A DNA stretch of 13,247 bases from the NCBI GenBank assembly GCA_020445045.1, contig JAGRHI010000265.1, forward strand, positions 1 through 13,247, given 5' to 3'. The notes under the pieces are model-generated. The model saw only the letters and a list, made by a program, of their open reading frames with translations, was not told where the DNA came from and ran no database searches. This document shows, piece by piece, positions 6,730 through 13,247 of the stretch (positions within the stretch are counted from its first letter, which is position 1; each line of letters begins with the position of its first letter). This DNA is from Candidatus Competibacteraceae bacterium (GTDB lineage: Bacteria > Pseudomonadota > Gammaproteobacteria > Competibacterales > Competibacteraceae). Position numbers and translations under genes: made by a program.

Positions 6730-7635
6730 GTGAGTACCTATCAGCCGGGTCGACAATCCCGGGAGTATCACCGCCTATCGAGGCGGGAGCGGTCGAAGGT
6801 CATCCGCGAGGTCAACCGCCGATTTCGCGAGGAGACGGGTATCAAACGTCAACTTGAACGCGCTGGTCCCAGGGACCGGGAACTGCGTCACACCTGGCTG
6901 CGGATTCGCGACACCGTCATGGACGAGCGAGAGAAGAAGCAGATTGAGGAGGATCTCGAATTTCAGCACGAGATGTTTCTGTACGATCTGATCGACGTCG
7001 TCGTCTCGGACATGGAAAGTGAAGGTTGGACGCAGGGGGCGAAGCTGCTGGAAATCTGGAGTTCCCGCCCGCCCGCCATCGCGCCTCGATACTCCGCGGC
7101 GGTCACCGACGTCGTCACCATGGACTGGGTCTTGGGGTTTTCACGAGCCAAGGAAATTTTTGACAAGTTAGTCGAGGAACGCATCTGGACCAACGACGCC
7201 AGCCGGGAACGGCTCGCCAAAATAGTCAAATCGAAGGCGGCGGGAGCCTCGTTGGGCGATCTGTCGCTACCGGTAACACAGGTCGACCCGTCGTGGATCA
7301 ATTCTCGTTCCTGCACCAGTGGCTTGAATGTCGATGCCCTCACGGCGGCCTTGGGCGCGTTCGTGTTTCAGGTCGCCGTGGCCGGCACCGTGACGGCCCG
7401 CGCGGGAGCCGCCGCCACCGTCTCCATTGACGAAGTCGGCGTCTACGTGAAAGATTCGTTCGATTTCAACGGCACCCAGTTTCTCGGTTTCTGGGGCCAT
7501 CGCGACACGCCAGTCAGCAATGCCACCTTCCGGGAATGGCGAACGAAATTCAAGCAAGGAGGCGATTTCCAGGTTTTCTCGGATATCAAGCGAATCAAGC
7601 TCAAAATCCCCGACCGAGTCACCGTCAGCGTCTGA
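6730..7635 (+). CDS. DUF6402-like protein of unknown function
   Basis: 301 residues from GTG 6730; ATG 6724 is the alternative. No signal peptide or membrane segment is seen. Residues 1-85 are strongly charged and probably helical (YHRLSRRERSKVIREVNRRF, then WLRIRDTVMDE). The core, about 86-290, matches what I recall of DUF6402: a start with a GW...AKLLEIW pattern (99-110), VTMDWVLGFSRAKEIFDKL (129-147), ERIWTN, then DEVGVYVKDSFDFNGTQFLG (234-253), a WR pair (270-271) and GGDFQVFSD (277-285). Full-length motifs and a strong ribosome binding site say it is intact. I recall DUF6402 proteins from gammaproteobacteria and betaproteobacteria, sometimes near secretion-effector loci, but no activity is established and no secretion or immunity partner is visible here. 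It is isolated between a dead IS200 element and a block of transposase fragments, which suggests arrival with mobile DNA. Confidence 0.72.
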   Translation: MSTYQPGRQSREYHRLSRRERSKVIREVNRRFREETGIKRQLERAGPRDRELRHTWLRIRDTVMDEREKKQIEEDLEFQHEMFLYDLIDVVVSDMESEGWTQGAKLLEIWSSRPPAIAPRYSAAVTDVVTMDWVLGFSRAKEIFDKLVEERIWTNDASRERLAKIVKSKAAGASLGDLSLPVTQVDPSWINSRSCTSGLNVDALTAALGAFVFQVAVAGTVTARAGAAATVSIDEVGVYVKDSFDFNGTQFLGFWGHRDTPVSNATFREWRTKFKQGGDFQVFSDIKRIKLKIPDRVTVSV

Positions 7636-7884
7636 CGCGCGGTTGAGTTGGATATGCGCCGAATTAGGCACGCCGATCTGCTGTTGACCTAGCACGTCAA
7701 ACGATTGGGGATGTAAGCCCAGGGCTAACGCATGAAATGGCAGGTTGAGCGTTGAGAGTTGAAGCCGGCGAGATAATGTGCCTCTTTCCCTGGTGAAGAG
7801 GCCCCGAACTTGATTGATAACGTGAGTTCTGGTTATTACTCTTTTCAAGTCAATAGCATAAAACCACTTTTGCGTAAGTCCTGA
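7636..7884. other. Gene-free stretch downstream of the DUF6402-like gene
   Basis: No coding frame with recognisable motifs. A 7-bp stem (GCCTCTT 7780-7786 with AAGAGGC 7796-7802, 9-base loop) lies about 145 bases beyond the upstream gene and lacks a T-tract. The sequence CAGGACTTACGCAAAAG on the minus strand (ending near 7882) marks the point where transposase similarity stops and may be an insertion-sequence end. Confidence 0.35.
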
Positions 7885-8062
7885 TCCACTGAAACAGGGT
7901 GGAAAATAGCAAGGTGCGCGTGTACTGCCCGCCGGCAACCGTCTCGAACCAGGCATCCAGTTGCTAAGGATTGAGACAACGCTCCAACACGGCGCGGGCC
8001 ATGGTGGGGATCGGGAAAGGCTTGGCAAGGCGCTGCAAGATCGGGGACAACAACGAGCTCAT
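7885..8062 (-). pseudogene. IS4-type transposase N-terminal fragment with amber stop
   Basis: From ATG 8062 on the minus strand the frame reads MSSLLSPILQRLAKPFPIPT, then MARAVLERCLNP, an in-frame TAG (7964-7966), then QLDAWFETVAGGQYTRTLLF and STLF. This resembles the N-terminus of IS4-like DDE transposases (MARAxLER..L, LDxxFE, QYTRxLLFS). Similarity ends abruptly near 7885-7890; no catalytic DDE part follows. A Gln codon would fit at the amber. The family call is by recollection of motifs. Confidence 0.65.
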
Positions 8063-8109
8063 GAAGCATCTTCCAAGAGTAAAACGCTCAACCTACCCAG
8101 GTTGGGTCC

Positions 8110-8226
8110 ACCTTCAAAGCCCTGGTCATCGATACCTGCTGCCAGCGAGGCCACGCCCCATGGCGCTATCTCGAACAGGCCATCACCGACCGCTGCACCG
8201 GATTGCCTCCCTCAATAAGAAACTGA
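8110..8226 (+). pseudogene. Transposase C-terminal fragment
   Basis: Frame from 8110 reads TFKALVIDTCCQRGHAPWRY, then LEQAITDRCTGLPPS, ending at TGA 8224-8226. The pattern (a T-C-RxxG-xxPWxYL core followed by a short Pro-rich tail) is that of C-termini of DDE transposases of IS66-like or related groups. Nothing of the catalytic domain is left. The exact family is uncertain. Confidence 0.45.
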
Positions 8227-8228
8227 AC

Positions 8229-8354
8229 GGTTACACCGTGGCCAGCATCCGCCAATGGTGGGAAACGATGGGCCACGCCACCGACCTGGCGGCCACGCGG
8301 CTGCTGATCACCGCCGATGGCGGTGGGAGCAACGGCTCGCGCAACCACCGGTGA
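8229..8354 (+). pseudogene. ISAzo13-type transposase internal fragment
   Basis: In the frame starting at 8226 the peptide reads GYTVASIRQWWETMGHATDL and then ATRLLITADGGGSNGSRNHR before a TGA at 8352-8354. The segment SIRxWWxxMG followed by LLITADGGGSNGSR is the hallmark of ISAzo13 transposases, and its Asp is part of the catalytic centre. Only about 40 codons survive. It overlaps no other coding signal and ends 22 bases before the stop of the converging DsrE-like gene. Confidence 0.75.
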
Positions 8355-8376
8355 AAATGGGAACGACAACTCGGAA

Positions 8377-8796
8377 TTACCAGGTCAGTGTTTTCGTGCC
8401 GTCCTTGAATAGGGCGCCACCGGTCAGTTCGGGTTTGCCCACCTGAATGCCCGGTAGCAGGTCGGTTTCCGCGACGCCGTAGTGTTTCATGCACATCGGA
8501 CAGGCGATGACCACGCCGCCCTTGCCCAGAATTTCACTCAACTTCTTTTGTGGTTCGCCGTATTGCGTGGCGTTGGCCTTGGCGCCGACGAAAACGCCCT
8601 TATCGTTCAGAAAAACCGTCAGCGGGTGTCCTCGCTCCATTTGCGCCTTGCCGAAGGTGATCGCCATGTTGGCGCGATGAGCGTCGTCGGTGGTCATGTT
8701 CACGAACAGCGGGTCCGTGTCTCCGGCGAACGCCGGCGCGGCGATGCCGCCGGCCAACAGTGCCAGGACGACCAGCAGACTTTGTAAAGCTTTCAT
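8377..8796 (-). CDS. Periplasmic DsrE-family protein
   Basis: 139 residues from ATG 8796, chosen because AGGAGG lies at 8802-8807 and a signal peptide follows at once (residues 1-24, cleavage after PAFA). The mature domain has the DsrE/DsrF-like fold pattern: LFVNMTTDDAHRANMAITFG at the start, HPLTVFLNDKGV, then a CPMCMKHYGV motif (Cys99, Cys102) and a C-terminal LTGGALF. DsrE-like proteins relay sulfur or act in thiol chemistry through conserved cysteines; exported members with a CxxC are common in sulfur-oxidising and other proteobacteria, but their partner is usually unknown. No dsr, sox or tus genes are in the window, so sulfur transfer is only an inference. The gene diverges from the Pat-type gene and has its own likely promoter. 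Confidence 0.88.
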   Translation of the reverse strand: MKALQSLLVVLALLAGGIAAPAFAGDTDPLFVNMTTDDAHRANMAITFGKAQMERGHPLTVFLNDKGVFVGAKANATQYGEPQKKLSEILGKGGVVIACPMCMKHYGVAETDLLPGIQVGKPELTGGALFKDGTKTLTW

Positions 8797-8860
8797 CCAT
8801 GCCTCCTCATCGAATGGTTTGTGATAAACAGTCGTGACAGGCTCGCGGCTGTCGGTAGTG

Positions 8861-8889
8861 ATTATATTCGCCAGATGAAATCCATGCTC
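8861..8889 (-). promoter_or_regulatory. Probable promoter of the DsrE-family gene
   Basis: The minus strand carries a perfect TATAAT -10 box (8861-8866). It is about 60 bases upstream of the start codon at 8796. The -35 region (about 8884-8889, GAGCAT) is poor, so an activator or another sigma factor may be involved. Confidence 0.45.
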
Positions 8890-9001
8890 ACTTCGTGGGA
8901 TTTTATGAATTTTCCACCGCCGTCCGGCCGCTCGCCGGGATGGGCGTGCGCAACCGTTGCATTCCGCGTGGCCGCGCCGTATATCCAGAACCATCCAGGC
9001 C

Positions 9002-9006
9002 AGGAG
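9002..9006 (+). promoter_or_regulatory. Ribosome binding site of the Pat-type gene
   Basis: AGGAG followed by 8 nt and ATG 9015. It fixes the start, although the frame is open upstream as far as 8895. Confidence 0.7.
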
Positions 9007-9014
9007 CGACGACG

Positions 9015-11510
9015 ATGTCGACCCGTCTTGCACGGTCTTTGTTCGAACCCGACTCCATCGCGCTGATCGGCGCCAGCGAGCGACCCGGCTCGTTGGGCAC
9101 GGTACTGACCCGCAATGTGCTGGCCGGCGGTTTCAAGGGCGATCTGTTCCTGGTCAACCGCCGGCATCGATGCGTGCAGGGCGTGTCGGCTTTCCGGCAT
9201 CTGTCCGAGCTGCCGCGCACTCCGGAACTGGCGATCCTCGCCACGCCCGCCTCTACCCTCCCGGCGCTGCTGGCCGAGCTGGGTCGGCGCGGCACCGGGG
9301 TCGCGGTGGTCGTCAGCGCCGCCGATTCGGGTAAAACCAATAGGGCGACGGACCCGTATCCCGCCCTGCTCGCGGCGGCCAAACCACATGGATTGCGCGT
9401 ACTCGGCCCGGACAGCCTCGGTCTCATGGCGCCGCGCGTCGGCCTCGATGCCTCGCTCGGCCATTGCTTCCCGCCGCCCGGCCATCTGGCGCTGGTCGCC
9501 CAGTCGGGAATGGTGCTGACGCCGGTGTTGGAATGGATGGCCGGCCGGGGCATCGGCGTTTCCAGCATGGTCGCGCTGGGCGCCGGCATCGATGTCGGTT
9601 TCGCCGAATTGCTGGACGGGCTCGCCGACGATCCCGACACCCAGGCCATCCTGCTGTGTCTGGAGGCGCTCCCCGTGGGCGTGGCGGGAACGGGCGTGGA
9701 AGGCGCCCGATCCTTCCTGTCGGCGGCGCGGGCGGCGGCGCGAGTCAAACCGGTGCTAGTGGTGCGCGCCGGTCGTGGCGGCGATGCGGCCTCGCATCAG
9801 CTCGACGCCATATACGACGCCGCTTTTCGCCGGACCGGCATGTCGCGGGTGCGATCGCTACGCGAGCTGTGCTGGATCGCCGAGACGCTGGCGCTCGACC
9901 CGCCGGTGAACGGCGACCGGCTGGCCATCGTCGGCAACAGCCGGGAACTGGGTCTACTAGCCGCCGATACCCTGCTGGCGGAAGGCGGGCGGCTGGCCCG
10001 GTTTTCAGCCACGACCGAAGCGGCGTGGCGCCCAATCGCGCCGGTCGGCGCCACGCTCGGCAACCCGCTCGATCTGGGCCGCGACGCGGGCCATTCTCGG
10101 TTCGCCGCCGCCCTGGATAACCTGCTGGACACACCGGAGATCGACGGTGTGCTGGTGTTGCACGCGCCGAGCGCCCTGGTTCCGGCCGATGACGTCGCCA
10201 CCGCCGTGGTCGAGGCCATCGACCGCTACCGTGCCGGTGGTGGCCAAGGACCGGGCGTGTTGGCCTGCTGCTTGGGTGGCGACAGCGCCCACGCCGCTCG
10301 GCAACGCCTGCTGGCGGCGCGCATTCCCGCCTACGACACGCCAAACGACGCGATCCGGGCTTTCATGCGGTGCTGGCGTCACCAGCGGAACCGGATCGCG
10401 CTGATGGAGACGCCGCCGGATCGGCCGGACCGGTGCGACGTCGACCCCAGCGCCGCGCGCCAGCTTCTTCGGCGGGCGTTGGCGGAAGGTCGCGAGATCC
10501 TGGCCGCCGAGGAAACTTCGGCGTTGCTGACGATGTACGGCATCTTGTCGCAAACAGCGGCATCGGGTTCGACCGCCCAGCCCATCGCGCTGGTACCGCC
10601 GGATCTGGCGGTTCGGGTGGTCGTCGATCCGGTGTTCGGACCCGTGCTGCTGCTGGGACTGGGCGGCGGTGCCGCTGCTTTGTCCGACGATATCGTTGCC
10701 GCACTGCCGCCGCTGGATCCGATACTGGCGCGGGCAGCGCTCGCGCATACTCGAATCCAGCGGTGGTTGCAAGACGCCGACGCGGGCCAGGATGGCTTGC
10801 TGGATGGTGTGGTCCTGTTGCTGGTCAAGGTGGCGCGGCTGATCGTGGATCTGGCCGAGATCGTCGAATTGGCGCTGAATCCGATCGCGCTCACCGCCAC
10901 CGGCGTGACGGTGGGCACCGCCAGGGTCCGCGTCGCGACAGCCACGGAGCCGGCTCACGACCGGCTGGCGATTCGGCCCTATCCTCGGCAATTGGAGGAA
11001 ACCCTGTCGTTGCCGGACGGTTCCACACTGTGGATTCGCCCGGTGCGACCGGAGGACGAACCCGGCTTTATCGCCGGCTTCGCCCAGTTGTCGCGCGAAG
11101 AGGTACGGATGCGGTTCATGCATGTGGTCAAGGCGTTGACACATGCCGATGCCGCCCGCTTGACCCGGATCGACTACGATCGGGAAATGGCGCTGGTGGC
11201 GCTGCGTCAACGGGTTGGGCAAGCGCCCGGGCTCTGTGGCGTGGCGCGATTCGCCCACGGCTTTGAGCGCGCGCGGGCGGAATTCGCCATCGTGCTGTTG
11301 CGCGACGCCACTGGCATCGGCCTCGGCAGCCTGTTGTTACGCCGGCTGATCGACCATGCCCGCCGTCAGGGTATCCGCGAACTGTTCGGCGAAATCCTGC
11401 GCGACAACGAACCGATGCTGAAACTATGCCGGGCGATGGGCTTCACCGTCCGGGTTTGCCCCGAGGACCCCGGCGTGATGATCGCCACTCTACCGCTGGC
11501 CGGCGCATGA
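9015..11510 (+). CDS. Pat/PatZ-like protein: NDP-forming acyl-CoA synthetase-like region plus GNAT acetyltransferase
   Basis: 831 residues from ATG 9015. Domain order: CoA-binding Rossmann-like domain (about 8-135, with SIALIGASERPGSLG); succinyl-CoA-ligase-like domain (about 150-290, with LVAQSGMV and AASHQLDAIYDAAFRR); a second ligase-like domain (about 300-465); an ATP-grasp region (about 485-645); and GNAT (about 665-828, with LWIRPVRPED, AEFAIV including Glu756, and TGIGLGSLLLRRL). In Pat of Salmonella and PatZ (YfiQ) of E. coli the GNAT domain acetylates lysines, notably of acetyl-CoA synthetase, while the synthetase part is thought to be regulatory. Two oddities are visible. The ATP-grasp region jumps from LLTMYGI (504-510) to LAVRVVVDPVFGPVLL (531-546), losing the expected lysine and HKSDxGG-type segment. 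The loop after His261 is also short (SHQLDAIYD in place of SHTGxxAGSDAxYD). The length, 831 against about 886 for PatZ, agrees with an internal loss. Acetyl-CoA synthesis by this protein is therefore unlikely. Confidence 0.88.
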   Translation: MSTRLARSLFEPDSIALIGASERPGSLGTVLTRNVLAGGFKGDLFLVNRRHRCVQGVSAFRHLSELPRTPELAILATPASTLPALLAELGRRGTGVAVVVSAADSGKTNRATDPYPALLAAAKPHGLRVLGPDSLGLMAPRVGLDASLGHCFPPPGHLALVAQSGMVLTPVLEWMAGRGIGVSSMVALGAGIDVGFAELLDGLADDPDTQAILLCLEALPVGVAGTGVEGARSFLSAARAAARVKPVLVVRAGRGGDAASHQLDAIYDAAFRRTGMSRVRSLRELCWIAETLALDPPVNGDRLAIVGNSRELGLLAADTLLAEGGRLARFSATTEAAWRPIAPVGATLGNPLDLGRDAGHSRFAAALDNLLDTPEIDGVLVLHAPSALVPADDVATAVVEAIDRYRAGGGQGPGVLACCLGGDSAHAARQRLLAARIPAYDTPNDAIRAFMRCWRHQRNRIALMETPPDRPDRCDVDPSAARQLLRRALAEGREILAAEETSALLTMYGILSQTAASGSTAQPIALVPPDLAVRVVVDPVFGPVLLLGLGGGAAALSDDIVAALPPLDPILARAALAHTRIQRWLQDADAGQDGLLDGVVLLLVKVARLIVDLAEIVELALNPIALTATGVTVGTARVRVATATEPAHDRLAIRPYPRQLEETLSLPDGSTLWIRPVRPEDEPGFIAGFAQLSREEVRMRFMHVVKALTHADAARLTRIDYDREMALVALRQRVGQAPGLCGVARFAHGFERARAEFAIVLLRDATGIGLGSLLLRRLIDHARRQGIRELFGEILRDNEPMLKLCRAMGFTVRVCPEDPGVMIATLPLAGA

Positions 11511-11530
11511 CAACCGCTCGCGCCGGTCGG

Positions 11531-12070
11531 CTAGAATTGCAAGACCAGCGTCGCCAGGCCGCCGCCCAGCAGCGCCCCGGCCAGCACGTCGCTGGGATAG
11601 TGCAGGCCCAGCACCACCCGCGACAGCGCCACCAGCACGGTGAACGGCACCACCAGCCAGGCCAGCGCGGGATAAGCGCAGACCGCCACGATGCTGAACG
11701 ACACCGCGTGCAGGGTGTGGCCCGATGGGAAACTGTACTCGTCCAGTGGCGCCACCGAGGTCCGAATGCGGTCATCGTGGCGGGCGCAGGGCCGCAAGCG
11801 GGTGGTGCGGGATTTCAACCACTTGTACAGGGCCAACGCCAATCCTCCGGCCACCAGCATCCGCGCCACCACCGGCAGGGCCGTCTCGCCCAGCACGAAC
11901 GGTAGTCCCAGCATCAAGGTGTACCAGAACACGCCGTCACCCAGACGGCTGACCACGGCGAACAGCCGTTCCAGGCCACGACGCTGGCTGGCCCGATTGA
12001 ACCGCAGGCACCAGGCCAGATCCAGTTCCGCCAACCAGTGGAGTGGGATTGTTTCATGGGCTCTGTTCAT
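11531..12070 (-). CDS. PAP2-family phosphatase (integral membrane)
   Basis: 179 residues from ATG 12070. The ATG overlaps the TGA of the upstream glycosyltransferase (ATGA), and GAGGAG lies 8 nt before it, so translation is probably coupled. All three PAP2 signature motifs are intact: KSRTTRLRP (86-94), PSGH (115-118) and SRVVLGLHYPSD (150-161, with the catalytic His157). Several hydrophobic segments mark membrane helices. Such enzymes hydrolyse lipid phosphates, for example phosphatidic acid to diacylglycerol or undecaprenyl pyrophosphate to the monophosphate; the substrate cannot be told from sequence. The pairing with a GT4 lipid-type glycosyltransferase favours a role in glycolipid or lipid-carrier metabolism. 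The stop is 20 bases from the stop of the converging Pat-type gene, with no obvious terminator between. Confidence 0.93.
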   Translation of the reverse strand: MNRAHETIPLHWLAELDLAWCLRFNRASQRRGLERLFAVVSRLGDGVFWYTLMLGLPFVLGETALPVVARMLVAGGLALALYKWLKSRTTRLRPCARHDDRIRTSVAPLDEYSFPSGHTLHAVSFSIVAVCAYPALAWLVVPFTVLVALSRVVLGLHYPSDVLAGALLGGGLATLVLQF

Positions 12071-13218
12071 GGACCTTGCTCCTCATATGCCGATTCCAGA
12101 TACCATTGTTCCAATCGCTGACAAATGTGTTCCCAGTCGAACGCCAGCACCGCCTGGCGGGCGGACTGCCCCAGGGTCCGGCGGAGCGCGAGGTCGCTGG
12201 CCAGCTGACTCGCCGCTTCGATGAACGCGGCCGGGTCGCCGCGTGGCGCCAGCAGACCGCTTTGGCCATGAACGATATGACGGTGGGCGGCGGCGTAGTC
12301 GAAGGCCACCACCGCCAGCCCGCTGGCCATTGCTTCCAGGGTGACGTTGCCGAAGGTTTCGGTCAGGCTGGGGAATAGAAAGAGATCGGCCGACGCATAA
12401 TGCGTTGCCAGATCCGCGCCGATGCGCATGCCTGGGAACACGATTTCGGGATGGCGGGCTTGCAGCCGCGCCGCCAGGGGGCCATCGCCGACCAGGACCA
12501 AGCGAGTGGCGGGGCGGATCGCGCGCAGTTTCCGGTACGCCGCCAAGACCAGTTGCAGGTTTTTTTCCGCCGCCAGCCGGCCCACGTACAAGGCCACCGG
12601 ATCGGTCGGGTTCGCTCCCCAACTCCGGCGCAGCGCCGGATCACGATGGGCCGGATCGAACAGTCGGGTATCCACGCCACGCGCCAGCACCCGCAGCCGA
12701 TGAAAGCCCAAGGTGCGCAGTTCCGTCGCCAACTCCTCGGTCGGTACCAACGTGCAGTCGGTCCGATTGTGGAAACGGCGCAGGTAGGCAACGATGGGGC
12801 GCGCCAGCAGGCCCATGCCGTAATGGCGGCTGTAGGCGTGAAAGTTGGTGTGAAAGCCGGAAAAGACCCGTAGGCGCAGACGGCGGGCCATCGCCAGCGC
12901 CGAATGGCCCAGCGGACCCTCGGTCACGATATGCACCACGTCCGGCGGCGTTTGGCGCCAGCGCTCCAGCAGTAGACGATCAGCGGGAAAACCGATGCGC
13001 AGATCCCGATAGAATGGGATGGCGGCGCCAGCCACCGGCCACACCTCCAACGCGCCGTCCCGGTGGGGATCGTCGCGCGGATGCTGGCGCGGCCGGATCA
13101 ACTGCACGGAATGGCCGCGAGCGAGCAGGCCATCGACCAGCCGGCCGACGGTCATGGCCACTCCGTTGACTTCGGGGCCGTAGGTTTCCGTGACGATGCC
13201 GACCCGCAGCCGGCGCAA
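12067..13218 (-). CDS. GT4-family glycosyltransferase (glycolipid/mannosyltransferase-like)
   Basis: 383 residues if it starts at TTG 13218, which gives the usual family N-terminus (RVGIVTETYGPEVNGVAMT). No ribosome binding site is seen there and the frame stays open to the window edge, so the start may lie outside. The GT-B fold is visible: an N-terminal acceptor domain (1-180, with VHIVTEGPLG and SGFHTNFHAY) and a C-terminal donor domain (about 190-370) with VGRLAAEKN (Arg214, Lys219), VLVGDGP and the EX7E motif (Glu287, Glu295) inside TETFGNVTLEAMASG. The closest recalled relatives are phosphatidylinositol mannosyltransferases, SqdX-type sulfolipid synthases and diacylglycerol glycosyltransferases, so a membrane lipid acceptor is plausible. 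It overlaps the downstream PAP2 gene by 4 nt. Donor sugar and acceptor are unknown. Confidence 0.9.
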   Translation of the reverse strand: MRRLRVGIVTETYGPEVNGVAMTVGRLVDGLLARGHSVQLIRPRQHPRDDPHRDGALEVWPVAGAAIPFYRDLRIGFPADRLLLERWRQTPPDVVHIVTEGPLGHSALAMARRLRLRVFSGFHTNFHAYSRHYGMGLLARPIVAYLRRFHNRTDCTLVPTEELATELRTLGFHRLRVLARGVDTRLFDPAHRDPALRRSWGANPTDPVALYVGRLAAEKNLQLVLAAYRKLRAIRPATRLVLVGDGPLAARLQARHPEIVFPGMRIGADLATHYASADLFLFPSLTETFGNVTLEAMASGLAVVAFDYAAAHRHIVHGQSGLLAPRGDPAAFIEAASQLASDLALRRTLGQSARQAVLAFDWEHICQRLEQWYLESAYEEQGP

Positions 13219-13247
13219 GCCAGCGTTGGGAAACAGCGGGGAAGGGA

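Noticed and set aside
8089..8104. Hairpin CAACCT-ACCC-AGGTTG as a terminator
   Set aside because: Only 6 bp, no T-tract, and inside transposase debris with no gene ending nearby.
8377..9033. Longer start (GTG or ATG near 9033) for the DsrE-family gene
   Set aside because: The added 79 residues have no motifs and would bury the signal peptide; AGGAGG sits right before ATG 8796.
10005..11258. 417-codon open frame on the minus strand inside the Pat-type gene
   Set aside because: It is antisense to well-matched family sequence. High GC at third codon positions keeps stops rare on the opposite strand; its peptide has no motifs.
12405..13169. 254-codon plus-strand frame opposite the glycosyltransferase
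   Set aside because: Arg/Pro/Ala-rich peptide typical of the reverse of a GC-rich gene; no motif or ribosome binding site.

Overview
The window looks like the chromosome of a GC-rich Gram-negative bacterium, probably a gammaproteobacterium. The Gram-negative call rests on an outer-membrane beta-barrel protein and several Sec-type signal peptides. The proteobacterial call rests on a Pat/PatZ-type acetyltransferase, a periplasmic DsrE-like protein and the mix of insertion-sequence relics. The genus cannot be fixed from the sequence; an environmental lineage is a guess.

Layout. (1) 1-1904: the 3' 95% or so of an M13 (neprilysin/PepO-type) zinc metallopeptidase gene, cut by the window edge. (2) 1945-2548: an amber-interrupted helix-turn-helix transposase fragment, then sequence with no recognisable gene. 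(3) 2549-5560: the most distinctive block. A secreted protein made of three exact 66-residue repeats (minus strand) faces an outer-membrane beta-barrel gene (plus). Close downstream of the barrel gene, and likely in its operon, is a second secreted protein with one copy of the same 66-residue domain and a different C-terminal domain. (4) 5848-6099: a small GlsB/YeaQ-type membrane protein. (5) 6100-6640: a decayed IS200/IS605 element with a terminal hairpin. (6) 6730-7635: a DUF6402-like protein of unknown role, flanked on both sides by IS debris. (7) 7636-8376: a graveyard with pieces of at least three different transposases. (8) 8377-11510: a periplasmic DsrE-like protein diverging from a Pat-type protein whose ATP-grasp part is severely shortened and which ends in a GNAT domain. 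(9) 11531-13218: a GT4 glycosyltransferase and a PAP2 phosphatase joined by a 4-nt ATGA overlap, converging on the Pat-type gene.

Three groupings are supported. The barrel gene and its downstream neighbour share orientation with a 36-nt gap and probably share a transcript; their relation to the triple-repeat protein is inferred from the shared domain. The GT4/PAP2 pair looks translationally coupled and could act on a membrane glycolipid. The stretch from about 6100 to 8376 has been a landing zone for mobile DNA, and only the DUF6402-like gene in it is intact.

The best candidate for something undescribed is the 66-residue two-cysteine domain family at 2549-5560. Next are the Pat homologue without most of its ATP-grasp lid and the DUF6402-like gene carried between mobile-element relics.
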